From an uncultured Johnsonella sp. (GTDB taxonomy: Bacteria; Bacillota; Clostridia; Lachnospirales; Lachnospiraceae): a stretch of 22,392 nucleotides of DNA. Positions within the stretch are counted from its first letter, which is position 1. Each line of letters opens with the position of its first letter. Made by a program: the position numbers and the translations under genes. Below are positions 1-7,211 of this stretch, piece after piece. Where the stretch lies: contig CAJPUK010000021.1 in NCBI GenBank assembly GCA_905373785.1, forward strand, positions 1 to 22,392, given 5' to 3'. The notes beneath the pieces were generated by a model. That model worked only from the letters and a program-made list of their open reading frames with translations. It did no database searches and was not told the origin of the DNA.

Positions 1-54
1 TTGCGAGGTCAGCGAAGCAGGAAGCCCATAGGCTTTAGACTATGGGTAGTTCAC
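1..54 (+). mobile_element. Right end of an IS200/IS605-type element (omega-RNA 3' hairpin)
   Basis: The stem CCCATAG (25-31) pairs with CTATGGG (40-46) around the loop GCTTTAGA. It is preceded by GCAGGAAG and followed by TAGTTCAC (47-54). This layout (GAAG, short stem, CTTTAG-like loop, stem, TAGTTCA) is the familiar right end of TnpB-carrying IS200/IS605-type elements. The transcript of that end is the scaffold part of the TnpB guide RNA. The open frame from base 1 (residues RGQRSRKP) resembles TnpB tails that read into this hairpin. The element body would lie left of the window, so it cannot be judged whether tnpB is intact. The exact end, probably at the TTCAC at 50-54, is inferred from family convention. 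Confidence 0.65.
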
Positions 55-81
55 GACGATGCACAGATTATAGGAGGTTTT

Positions 82-777
82 ATGGCAAATGCAGCAGGCA
101 CCATAAAGTATAAAGAATATCAAGAGGAGTTTCTACCCTTATTTAAGACAGAAAATTTAAGCAAAAAAGAGCAGTTGCAACTTTCCGGTACCTACAATAT
201 AAGTATAGAAAAGTACTCGGCTAAGATAGGAAAGTATAACAGGCGAGGAAGCAGGTGTTTTTTCTTTAAAGGCGAGGAGTTTATAAAAGAGTGGTATTGT
301 ATTAATGATGATGCACAGTTTTATAGCCTGATAATACACAAAGATGGTAGAGAATATTTGGTTTTTAGACAGGATCTGTACGGCTATAGTGTACTTGATA
401 TTGAAAAAAGATGCATTATGCAATTTTTCCCGGAGTACTCGCTTGATACGGGAGAGACTTTTATCTGGACAGGTATTCATTATAATCCTCTAAATAATAT
501 ATTGGCAGTTGAGGGATGCTACTGGGCTTGGCCTTACAGCGTACAGCTTTTTGACTTTACAGACCCTATGAGCCAAACGCCGGTATTTGTTGATATAATT
601 TCTTGTTTAGACGGCGATTATGATGTATATGAAGAGTTGGAGTTTGTGTCATGGGAGGAAGATAGATTAAAACTTAAAGCCTTTCTTTTTGAAAGCGAAG
701 AAAAGACTGAACTTACGATAGACGGTGATAAATACATGGCTTGGCTGAGTGATAGAGATTTGGCAAAGTTTTTGTAA
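82..777 (+). CDS. Uncharacterised soluble protein, 231 aa
   Basis: The ATG at 82 is chosen because AGGAGG (72-77) sits four bases before it. The frame is open back to base 1, but that part is the IS end, so it is unlikely to be coding for this gene. The product has no signal peptide or membrane segment and is rich in aromatic and acidic residues. A central stretch (HYNPLNNILAVEGCYWAWPY, then FDFTDPM) resembles sequences seen in hypothetical proteins that I cannot tie to a function. No catalytic motif is evident. The IS end directly upstream may have replaced or altered the native promoter. Function unknown; the existence of the gene is well supported by its length and ribosome binding site. 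Confidence 0.75.
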   Translation: MANAAGTIKYKEYQEEFLPLFKTENLSKKEQLQLSGTYNISIEKYSAKIGKYNRRGSRCFFFKGEEFIKEWYCINDDAQFYSLIIHKDGREYLVFRQDLYGYSVLDIEKRCIMQFFPEYSLDTGETFIWTGIHYNPLNNILAVEGCYWAWPYSVQLFDFTDPMSQTPVFVDIISCLDGDYDVYEELEFVSWEEDRLKLKAFLFESEEKTELTIDGDKYMAWLSDRDLAKFL

Positions 778-805
778 TAATTAGGCTGTGTCTTAAAACT
801 TTAAA

Positions 806-834
806 TTGAATAATACCTTGTTTTTTAATAGAAT
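806..834 (+). promoter_or_regulatory. Predicted sigma-A-type promoter of the flotillin gene
   Basis: A -35 element TTGAAT (806-811) and a -10 element TAGAAT (829-834) are separated by exactly 17 bases. Transcription would begin near 841, giving a leader of about 80 nt. A 10-bp palindrome GGCATATGCC (877-886) lies in that leader. Confidence 0.5.
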
Positions 835-920
835 ATCTGTCAATAAAATAAAGCATTTCTGCAAGTCGGTAACAATGGCATATGCCTAAAAATAATATTT
901 ACAAAGAAAGGGGTTACTTT

Positions 921-2432
921 ATGGAAGTTGCAACAATGGTTTTAATTGCAGCAATTGTTATATTTGTACTTATTGTAATTATGCTTGGTTATATCAAGTC
1001 TCCGCCTGATAAGGCAATTATTATTTCAGGCTACAGAAAACCGAGAGTGCTTATCGGTCAGGCAGGAGTAAGGATTCCTTTTTTGGAAAGAGTGGATATG
1101 CTTACGATAAAACAGATATCAGTTGATATAAAGACCAACGGTTATATTCCGACCAATGACTATATAGGTGTTGATATTGATGCCATAGCCAAGGTCAGGA
1201 TCAAAACCGATCCTGAGGGTATAGCACTTGCACAAAAGAACTTCCTGAATATGAGAGAAGAGCAGATAGTAACTGCACTTACCGACTCCTTACAGGGAAA
1301 TATGCGTGAAATCATAGGTACGGTAAAACTTCAAGACCTTTGTACCAACAGAAAGGCATTCGGTGATCAGGTACAGGAAAAAGCCCAAAATGATATGGCG
1401 GCACTCGGTATCGAAATCATTTCCTGCAATATTCAAAAGATAAAGGATGAAAAAGACTTGATTGTGGCACTCGGTCAGGACAATATGTCACAGATACAAA
1501 AGAGTGCTTCTATTGCGAAGGCACAGGCTGAAAGAGATGTGCAGATAGCAGATGCGGCAGCGAAAAAAGAAGCCAATGCTGCAAGAGTGGCTGCTGAGAC
1601 CGAGATCGCACAAAGAATCACCAACCTTGAAATAAAGAAGGCGGAACTCAAAGTGCAGACAGATACCGCAAAGGCGGAGGCGGATGCGGCTTATGAGATC
1701 CAAAAACAGCAGCAGGAAAAAAGAATACAGACAGAGACGGTCAATGCTCAGATAGCTAAGGCGGAGAGAGAGTCAGAGCTTAAAGAAAAGGAGATTTCCG
1801 TAAGACAAAGACAGCTCGAAGCCGAGGTCAATAAGCAGGCGGATGCGGAAAAGTATGCTACAGAGCAAAGAGCGGCAGCCGACCTTATCAGAAGGCAAAG
1901 AGAGGCTGAGGCTACACGCTATGCGGCAGAGCAGGAAGCGGCAGGTATAAGAGCAAAGTATGAGGCTGAGGCTAACGGTATAGCTCTAAAAGGAAAGGCG
2001 GAAGCTGAGGCTGCAAAGGCAAGAGGACTTGCGGAAGCTGAGGCTATGGAAAAGAAGGCGGAGGCGTACAATAAGTACAATCGTGCCGCTATGGTTGAGA
2101 TGATCATAAGGGTTCTTCCTGAGATTGCAGGTAAGGTTGCCGAGCCTCTAAAGCAAATTGATAAAATCACTATTGTCGGAGGAGGAGCGGACAGCAACGG
2201 TTTGTCAAGCGTAGCGGATAATGTACCTCTTATGATGAAGAAGACATTTGAGTCGGTAAAAGAAGCTACCGGAATAGACCTTGCGGAGATAGTAAGGGCG
2301 GAAAGCTATGACGCCAAGGTTAATAAGAATGTCAATATTTCCGGAGTATCGGAGATTTTAGATGCTATGAAAAAAGAGCCGGAAAATGAGAATAAAGATA
2401 CAAAAGAAGTAGAAGATAAAAAAGAACAGTAG
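921..2432 (+). CDS. floT: Flotillin family (SPFH/band 7) membrane scaffold protein
   Basis: Start at ATG 921, preceded by an AAAGGGG site (around 907-913); the upstream ATG at 882 has no good site. The 503-aa product has an N-terminal membrane hairpin or anchor (about residues 5-24), an SPFH domain starting at SPPDKAIIISGYRKPRVLIG, a long Ala/Glu/Lys-rich coiled coil (about residues 190-385) with many AEAxA repeats, and a C-terminal flotillin segment with VLPEIAGKVAEPLKQIDKI. The length is close to B. subtilis FloT/YuaG (about 509 aa). Flotillins oligomerise on the inner face of the membrane and organise signalling and secretion proteins in membrane microdomains. No NfeD-type partner gene is adjacent, which is unusual because yuaF-like genes often accompany yuaG. 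The gene has its own promoter and is followed by tandem repeats rather than by a coupled gene. Confidence 0.93.
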   Translation: MEVATMVLIAAIVIFVLIVIMLGYIKSPPDKAIIISGYRKPRVLIGQAGVRIPFLERVDMLTIKQISVDIKTNGYIPTNDYIGVDIDAIAKVRIKTDPEGIALAQKNFLNMREEQIVTALTDSLQGNMREIIGTVKLQDLCTNRKAFGDQVQEKAQNDMAALGIEIISCNIQKIKDEKDLIVALGQDNMSQIQKSASIAKAQAERDVQIADAAAKKEANAARVAAETEIAQRITNLEIKKAELKVQTDTAKAEADAAYEIQKQQQEKRIQTETVNAQIAKAERESELKEKEISVRQRQLEAEVNKQADAEKYATEQRAAADLIRRQREAEATRYAAEQEAAGIRAKYEAEANGIALKGKAEAEAAKARGLAEAEAMEKKAEAYNKYNRAAMVEMIIRVLPEIAGKVAEPLKQIDKITIVGGGADSNGLSSVADNVPLMMKKTFESVKEATGIDLAEIVRAESYDAKVNKNVNISGVSEILDAMKKEPENENKDTKEVEDKKEQ

Positions 2433-2440
2433 TAGCCGTC

Positions 2441-2690
2441 TTTATACACTGCCCGCTGTCAAAGGACAGTGAGTCCCAAGCGGTAAATATAGGTTGGGCG
2501 TCATAGGTTTTATATAAACTGCCCGCTACTAAAATGAAGCAATCCCAAGCGGTAGTACAGTTTGCTTATCATAGGTTTTATATAAGATGTCCGCTGCCAA
2601 AGGGAAGCAATCCCAAGCAGTAAACATAGTTTTGTTAATAATAGGTTTTACAAAAACTACCCACTGTCAGGCGGCAGTGGGTAGTATTAT
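2441..2690. repeat. Four degenerate ~70-bp tandem repeats ending in a perfect hairpin
   Basis: A unit beginning ACTGCCCGCT-like recurs at 2448, 2518, 2586 and 2657, so the spacings are 70, 68 and 71 bases. Units 1-3 share the block TCCCAAGCRGTA about 25 bases into the unit and end in ATAGGTTTTA. The fourth copy is shortened to a perfect 10-bp inverted repeat, CTACCCACTG (2658-2667) and CAGTGGGTAG (2676-2685), with an 8-base loop. No U-run follows, so a normal intrinsic terminator is doubtful. The array fills the gap between the flotillin gene and maf. Function unknown. Confidence 0.75.
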
Positions 2691-2714
2691 ACAATAACCG
2701 AAAGGATTTCAGTT

Positions 2715-3305
2715 ATGAATAGTATTAAGATAATTCTTGCCTCGGCTTCACCGAGAAGGAGTGAACTACTTACGCAAATAGGTGTAAAGTTTGAGATAAT
2801 GATATCGGATAAGGAAACCGATATAGACAGCAGCAATCCTGTAAAAGCTTGTGAAAAACAGGCAATGCAAAAGGCACTCGATATAGAAGAAAAGGCGGCA
2901 CTTAAATACAAGGAAGATTATATTATAATAGCTGCCGATACCATAGTGGCTCTGGAAGACACCATACTTGGAAAGCCAAAGGACAAAGAAGATGCAAGAC
3001 TTATGCTTGAGAGGATATCCGGTAAAAAACATAAGGTATATACTGCGGTATGTGTATTTAACAGCAGGTTAAAAACACATAAAAGCTTTGTTGAAGAAAC
3101 TGCGGTAGAGGTGGCGGAGCTTTCAAAAGAGGATATAGACTTTTATTTATCTAAAGATGAAGCTTATGATAAGGCAGGAGCCTATGCTATACAGGGACTT
3201 TTTTCAAGATATATAGTGGGAATAGAAGGAGATTACTATAATGTAATGGGACTGCCGGTGGGGAGAGTTTACAGAGAGCATTTGGCAGGCTTTGTAGGGG
3301 AGTAA
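2715..3305 (+). CDS. maf: Maf-like nucleoside triphosphate pyrophosphatase
   Basis: The 196-aa product starts MNSIKIILASASPRRSELL, the hallmark N-terminal Maf motif. It also has AADTIVALEDTILGKPKD, with the family's conserved Asp in the active site, and a C-terminal YNVMGLPVGRVY. Maf proteins hydrolyse non-canonical or modified nucleotides (dTTP/UTP, m7GTP or CTP types) to monophosphates, a house-cleaning role also linked to cell division. The length fits the usual 190-200 aa. AAAGGA (2701-2706) lies eight bases before the ATG. No co-oriented operon partner is close; the tandem repeats lie upstream and a 350-bp gap lies downstream, so it seems to be a single-gene unit or to depend on read-through from the flotillin gene. 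Confidence 0.95.
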   Translation: MNSIKIILASASPRRSELLTQIGVKFEIMISDKETDIDSSNPVKACEKQAMQKALDIEEKAALKYKEDYIIIAADTIVALEDTILGKPKDKEDARLMLERISGKKHKVYTAVCVFNSRLKTHKSFVEETAVEVAELSKEDIDFYLSKDEAYDKAGAYAIQGLFSRYIVGIEGDYYNVMGLPVGRVYREHLAGFVGE

Positions 3306-3658
3306 TGCCTTGTGGTATTAGACCTAAATGATTTTTAAGTGGAGATAAACTATACTGACAAAGCAATATAATTGTTTATGTTCCCAAATCCCAACAAATC
3401 ATTATTTTATCAGCTTAAATATTGAAGTTTCAATGTACTTATCTCAATTGGGGTATGGGAAGTTTTAATAAAGTTATATTTAGATTAATTAAAAAGTTTT
3501 TAGTTATTATAAGAAGTTGTCTTAATATATTGTCAATATTGGATAATTGCTTGTAAAGGCTCGTGTTTCATGTTATTCTTACACTATCAAAGTGTTTAAT
3601 ATATTTTTACAGATGTAAGTTTTAATGTAAAAATATACCAAAGAAGAGGAGGAATTTT
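3306..3658. other. AT-rich gene-free stretch between maf and the first lipoprotein
   Basis: No coding frame is supported here. It holds an imperfect inverted repeat (3383-3394 with 3448-3459, 10 of 12 bases pairing) around a small internal hairpin ATTGAA-GT-TTCAAT (3421-3434), which may serve as a maf transcript end. Near the right side lies a predicted promoter for the lipoprotein gene (listed separately). Confidence 0.5.
3551..3579 (+). promoter_or_regulatory. Predicted promoter of the first lipoprotein gene
   Basis: TTGTAA (3551-3556) and TATTCT (3574-3579) are separated by 17 bases, with the ATG about 80 bases downstream and a strong AGGAGG (3647-3652) six bases before it. The match to consensus is moderate and neighbouring AT-rich DNA offers alternatives. 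Confidence 0.35.
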
Positions 3659-4645
3659 ATGAAGAAAATTTATAACTTTTTAATGCTTTTAATTCTAAGT
3701 GTATTGCTTGTTGCTTGCGGCTCATCTGAAAGCAAGAGCAAAAAGGAAGATAAAAAGACTGAAGAAGGTACAAAAAAATCAAAGAAGAAAAAGAAGTCTA
3801 AAAAAGATAAAAAATCTAAAGATGAAGATTCTGAAGATGAGGAAGAAACAAAGTCTAAAAAGAAAAAAAAATCATCTAAAACCAAAGACTCAAAGGGTGA
3901 CGGGGATAAGGTGATTGACAATGATGAGTATTCTATTACCATACAAGGTATGGGTGAAGACAGTATGGGAGACTATAGTATTAATGTCTTAGTTGAAAAC
4001 AAATCTAAGGATACAAATTATATGATTACCACCAAAGAGGCGTCAGTAAACGGAGTACAGGTAAGTTCACTAATGTATTCCGATGTTCCTGCAGGAAAAG
4101 AGGAAGAGACAGCAATCTTTTTTGAGAATTTGAAAAAATATGGAATCAGTGAGTATACCGATATAGAAATTACAATTCTTGCTTATAACAGTGACGATAT
4201 TATGGATGAGCCTCTTCCTGATGAGACTATACATATTTATCCCTATGGTGAGGAAAAGGCTACTAAGTTTGAGTATGAGATAAAGGATACAGATCAGGTG
4301 CTTGTGGACAATGAATATATTACAGTTGCTTATGTGGGCAGTGAGAGCGATGATATTAGCGGATATACAGCAACAATATATATTGTCAATAAGACAGATA
4401 CCAAGGTGACACTTGATGCAAGCGATGTATCCGTAAACGGATATATGGTAGATCCTCTTTATATGGAAACTCTTGAGCGGGGAAAAAGTGCTTTCTCAGG
4501 TATAAATTGGTTGAATTCGGACTTTGAGTCGGCAGGAATAGATAAATCAAGTATATCAAATATAGAGTTTAATTTGGATATTTATGATGAAGATAACTCT
4601 GATAGAGAACATTTCTTTAACGGAAAAGTAACTATTACACCATAG
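3659..4645 (+). CDS. Lipoprotein with Lys/Asp/Glu-rich linker and two tandem beta-rich domains (paralogue 1)
   Basis: The 328-aa product has a classical lipoprotein signal: positive N-terminus, hydrophobic core and lipobox LVAC with the lipidated Cys at residue 20. A low-complexity linker follows (about residues 24-82) made of Lys, Ser, Glu and Asp, long enough to span the cell wall. Two related domains come next: about 84-195 (DNDEYSITIQ ... VNGVQV) and about 217-328 (DNEYITVAYV ... VNGYMV ... FNGKVTI). The shared pattern is an EY motif, then a Tyr-rich strand, an NK[ST]-type turn and SVNG. They look like extracellular immunoglobulin-like beta domains, but I do not recognise a named family with confidence. 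It is paralogous to the next gene, from which it is separated by 130 bp. Probably surface-exposed; ligand unknown. Confidence 0.85.
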   Translation: MKKIYNFLMLLILSVLLVACGSSESKSKKEDKKTEEGTKKSKKKKKSKKDKKSKDEDSEDEEETKSKKKKKSSKTKDSKGDGDKVIDNDEYSITIQGMGEDSMGDYSINVLVENKSKDTNYMITTKEASVNGVQVSSLMYSDVPAGKEEETAIFFENLKKYGISEYTDIEITILAYNSDDIMDEPLPDETIHIYPYGEEKATKFEYEIKDTDQVLVDNEYITVAYVGSESDDISGYTATIYIVNKTDTKVTLDASDVSVNGYMVDPLYMETLERGKSAFSGINWLNSDFESAGIDKSSISNIEFNLDIYDEDNSDREHFFNGKVTITP

Positions 4646-4775
4646 TAATAGATATTAACAATAACGTACTCGTGGGGGGAAGAGCCGCTCTTTTATATAA
4701 AAGATAAAGCTTTGAGCTGCGTATTGTAAATATAAAGTTTTATATAAAAATCAAGTAAATAAGCGGAGGTATTGT

Positions 4776-5801
4776 ATGAAAAAATTATATCGTTTGTTAA
4801 TGTTTTTGATGCTTAGTATATTACTTGTTGCCTGTACCGCATCAAAAGAAGATGCAAAGGAAGATAAAAAAACCGAAAGTACAAAAGAATCAAAAAAAGG
4901 TAAAAAGAATAAGTCTAAAGATAAGTCCAACGACGAGTCTGCTGAAGATGAATCTGCTGAAGATGAATCGGATGAAGAAGAGTCTAAAGACGTAGAAGAG
5001 ACAAAGGAAGGTAAAAAAACACCCTCTAAAAGTACAAGACCGATCGCACTTAAAAATGAAATGCTGGTTGATAATGAGTTATTTTCGATTACAGCAAAAA
5101 GTATAGATGAAGATAGTGAATATGGATATGCAGTTTATCTTTTGATTGAAAATAAATCTCCGGATAAAACTTATACATTCAACATACAAAAAGGAGAGGT
5201 TAACGGAGTAGAGGTTAATCTGTATACAGTTGTTTTTGTTAATCCTGGGAAAAAGGCAAATACAGCGGTTATTATTGATGATCTTAAAGAATACGGTATT
5301 GAAGAATATACCGATATAGAGCTTACTGTAGATGTCACAGAAGGTAAATACACTTATGATGAGCCTTATGCAATGAGCGAGTCTGTACATATTTATCCGT
5401 ACGGTAAAGAAAATGCTACCGAGTTCGTCTATGAGGCAAAGGCAGGGGATCAGGTACTCGTTGACAATGAGTATGTTACAGTTATTTATACCGGAGATAA
5501 TAAAGAAAATGAATTGGGTTATTCCATAAGCCTTTACATTGTTAATAAAACAGATAAAGATATCACAGTTTCAGGAGATGATATGTCTATAAACGGATAT
5601 ATGGCAGAGGCATATTATGACCAACGTATAAGTGCAGGTAAGATATCTTTGTCCGGCATCCAATGGTATGGAGAAACATTTAAAGAAAATGATATGGATG
5701 AATCGAAGATAAATGATATAGAGTTCAGTTTGGATATTTACCCGACGGATAATGCTGAGGCTGAACATTTCTTTAACGGAATGTTAAAGTTTGCACCATA
5801 G
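4776..5801 (+). CDS. Lipoprotein with acidic/Lys-rich linker and two tandem beta-rich domains (paralogue 2)
   Basis: The 341-aa product is a close paralogue of the preceding lipoprotein: same signal peptide (lipobox LVAC, Cys20), same order of linker and two domains, and the shared C-terminal EHFFNG. The linker is more acidic and contains an in-frame duplication (SAEDE SAEDE) encoded by a 15-bp direct repeat at about 4937-4966, so linker length may vary by slippage. The first domain begins near VDNELFSITAKS and the second near VDNEYVTVIYTG. GGAGG (4765-4769) lies six bases before the ATG. Gene duplication is clear from sequence. Surface location is inferred from the lipobox; function unknown. 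Confidence 0.85.
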   Translation: MKKLYRLLMFLMLSILLVACTASKEDAKEDKKTESTKESKKGKKNKSKDKSNDESAEDESAEDESDEEESKDVEETKEGKKTPSKSTRPIALKNEMLVDNELFSITAKSIDEDSEYGYAVYLLIENKSPDKTYTFNIQKGEVNGVEVNLYTVVFVNPGKKANTAVIIDDLKEYGIEEYTDIELTVDVTEGKYTYDEPYAMSESVHIYPYGKENATEFVYEAKAGDQVLVDNEYVTVIYTGDNKENELGYSISLYIVNKTDKDITVSGDDMSINGYMAEAYYDQRISAGKISLSGIQWYGETFKENDMDESKINDIEFSLDIYPTDNAEAEHFFNGMLKFAP

Positions 5802-6121
5802 TAGTGCTGTGATACTATAAGCAAACCGATTACAATGATTTTGCAAGTTTAACATAAAAAGACATTGTGTCTTCCATATAAGTTGCTACTTGTAAAAGAC
5901 ATTTACCTATTTGATAAATAATTAAAAACTGCTAAAGCGAAGGCTGTTGCAAAATATAAATCTTGCACAAGATATGGAGACATTTTTCATAATGTTATCA
6001 TATATCTTATGCAGGGAACTTAAACTGCAACAGCCTCTTGCTTTGGAGATTTTTTATTAAACTTATTGTTTTATATATTCCGCACTTTTATACGAATAAA
6101 AAGTTGCCGTTATAGTATTAT
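5802..6121. other. Gene-free stretch between convergent genes
   Basis: No coding frame is supported. The main content is a nested hairpin (5932-6055, listed separately) lying between the second lipoprotein gene on the + strand and the CitE-like lyase gene on the - strand. The rest is AT-rich with no feature I can support. Confidence 0.6.
5932..6055. terminator. Nested hairpin, candidate bidirectional terminator or MITE-like insertion
   Basis: The outer arms AGGCTGTTGCA (5941-5951) and TGCAACAGCCT (6026-6036) are perfectly complementary. The stem extends outward with CTAAAGC (5932-5938) against GCTTTGG (6040-6046). An inner pair, 5965-5975 with 6002-6012, matches in 10 of 11 positions. AAAAA (5924-5928) lies to the left and TTTTTT (6050-6055) to the right, the layout expected of a bidirectional terminator between convergent genes. 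The 74-base region enclosed by the outer arms is unusually large for a terminator. The arm sequence also resembles IS terminal repeats, so a small non-autonomous element is an alternative; no target duplication was seen. Confidence 0.5.
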
Positions 6122-7087
6122 TTAATCTTTTATACCGAATGCCTCTGCCAGAAAAATAGTTTTCTTTGCCCAGTTAATATGGGTCTTATACTCATTCATA
6201 CGGTCTTTTGAAAGACTGCCCAGTACAAAAGAATTGGAATTTTTATTCCAGTCAAGCACTTCCTGTGCGTCATTAAAGTCATATCGAGATACCTTATAGG
6301 CTTGATTAATTACCGGTATTTGACTTGGATGTATTACCGTTTTGCCGGTAAAGCCGCAGAGTTTATCGTCTCTAATTTCACTTATCAAGCCCTGTTCCCA
6401 GTTTTCTCCCGCATAATACTCCCAAACCGGACCGGATACGATATAATCCAAACCGTATACCGTAATTATATCTGAGAAAATATTGGAGACGGGTCTTATT
6501 TTGTGAATAGACTCGTCAACCTGTCTCCTGAAACCGAACATATGACAAAGATCGTTGCCCCCTACTCTTATGTTTAACACAAGCTCTTCCACCTGTGATA
6601 ATAGTTCTTTTAATGAGTAAAGTATGTCTATTCTATATCTGAGGTCAATAATAGTTGAGTTTTCATAGATAGGCATCATATAAAGCTTTTTGTTTGCAAG
6701 CTCATTTGCTTTGATTATTTCATTAATATAATCCTTAGCATTACTCAAATTAAACTTAGGTATAATAAAGCCTGTAATTATTTCAATATTTTCTTTAAGA
6801 TGCTCGGTCAATCTTTTGATCTGCTCGGGATTTCTTACCCTGATAAATATCTTGGGCAAATAAAAGGGCTGCTTTTGATAACTTATATAAATCTTATTAA
6901 CAGATGCAATTAAAAGCTCTTCGCTTTCAGCTACAAAATCATCATTAATAGTATCCTCAAGGCAAAGAGCCAGTGAGAATTTTGTGCCGAATTTCTCATT
7001 TATAATGGAATTTGCAATTGATTCTTTATTGGCAGGGCAGTATAACAAAGCCCCTACGCTATAATATAGGACATTATCTTTCATCAT
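6122..7087 (-). CDS. HpcH/HpaI aldolase/citrate lyase (CitE-like) family protein of the Ter biosynthetic module
   Basis: The 321-aa product is a TIM-barrel C-C bond lyase-type protein. Visible family marks are an acidic ALCLEDTI segment near residue 40, IFIRVRNPEQ (substrate-binding Arg region), VGGNDLCHMFGFRR (equivalent of the family's GTNDL segment) and CGFTGKTVIHPSQI (family GK-x-x-IHP motif). The usual CitE role is cleavage of acyl-CoA thioesters. Members found beside ter genes have been proposed to take part in making a small molecule, but the substrate is unknown. The start MM uses the ATG at 7085-7087 or 7082-7084, preceded on this strand by AAAGGTG. It is transcribed divergently from the protease fusion, sharing a 124-bp control region that contains a perfect 12-bp dyad. 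Confidence 0.85.
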   Translation of the reverse strand: MMKDNVLYYSVGALLYCPANKESIANSIINEKFGTKFSLALCLEDTINDDFVAESEELLIASVNKIYISYQKQPFYLPKIFIRVRNPEQIKRLTEHLKENIEIITGFIIPKFNLSNAKDYINEIIKANELANKKLYMMPIYENSTIIDLRYRIDILYSLKELLSQVEELVLNIRVGGNDLCHMFGFRRQVDESIHKIRPVSNIFSDIITVYGLDYIVSGPVWEYYAGENWEQGLISEIRDDKLCGFTGKTVIHPSQIPVINQAYKVSRYDFNDAQEVLDWNKNSNSFVLGSLSKDRMNEYKTHINWAKKTIFLAEAFGIKD

Positions 7088-7120
7088 TTTTCACACCTTT
7101 GCAAAAAGATTAACAACGAA

Positions 7121-7161
7121 ATAAAGTATATCATTTATTGAAAAAAAAAGATATACTTTAT
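7121..7161. promoter_or_regulatory. 12-bp inverted repeat in the divergent control region (candidate operator)
   Basis: ATAAAGTATATC (7121-7132) and GATATACTTTAT (7150-7161) are perfectly complementary with a 17-base spacer. The arms flank the -35 element of the rightward promoter, and the right arm fills most of its spacer. The left arm carries a TATACT that could act as a leftward -10. A dimeric regulator bound here would control both transcripts. An RNA hairpin role is less likely because the dyad lies upstream of the predicted start. Confidence 0.5.
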
Positions 7162-7166
7162 ATTAT
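7138..7166 (+). promoter_or_regulatory. Predicted sigma-A-type promoter of the protease-fusion gene
   Basis: TTGAAA (7138-7143) and TATTAT (7161-7166) each match consensus at five of six positions and are separated by 17 bases. Transcription would begin near 7173, giving a leader of about 40 nt before the ATG at 7212. Confidence 0.6.
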
Positions 7167-7211
7167 AGAAAAAATCAGAGAATATATAGCAAAAAGGTGG
7201 TAGTAATTCTT

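Noticed and set aside
1..81. Open frame from base 1 joined to the 231-aa gene
   Set aside because: The extra 27 residues are encoded by the IS hairpin end, and a strong AGGAGG precedes the ATG at 82.
784..800. GGCTGTGTCTTAAAAC as an insertion-sequence terminal repeat
   Set aside because: No matching inverted partner, transposase or target duplication was found nearby.
882..920. Upstream ATG for the flotillin gene
   Set aside because: No ribosome binding site there; the ATG at 921 has one and gives a normal flotillin N-terminus.
2441..2690. CRISPR array
   Set aside because: The ~70-bp units are degenerate and contiguous; there are no identical short repeats with unique spacers and no cas genes.
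3699..3914. Lys-rich 71-aa frame inside the first lipoprotein gene
   Set aside because: It reads the repetitive A-rich linker in another frame; no ribosome binding site or family resemblance.
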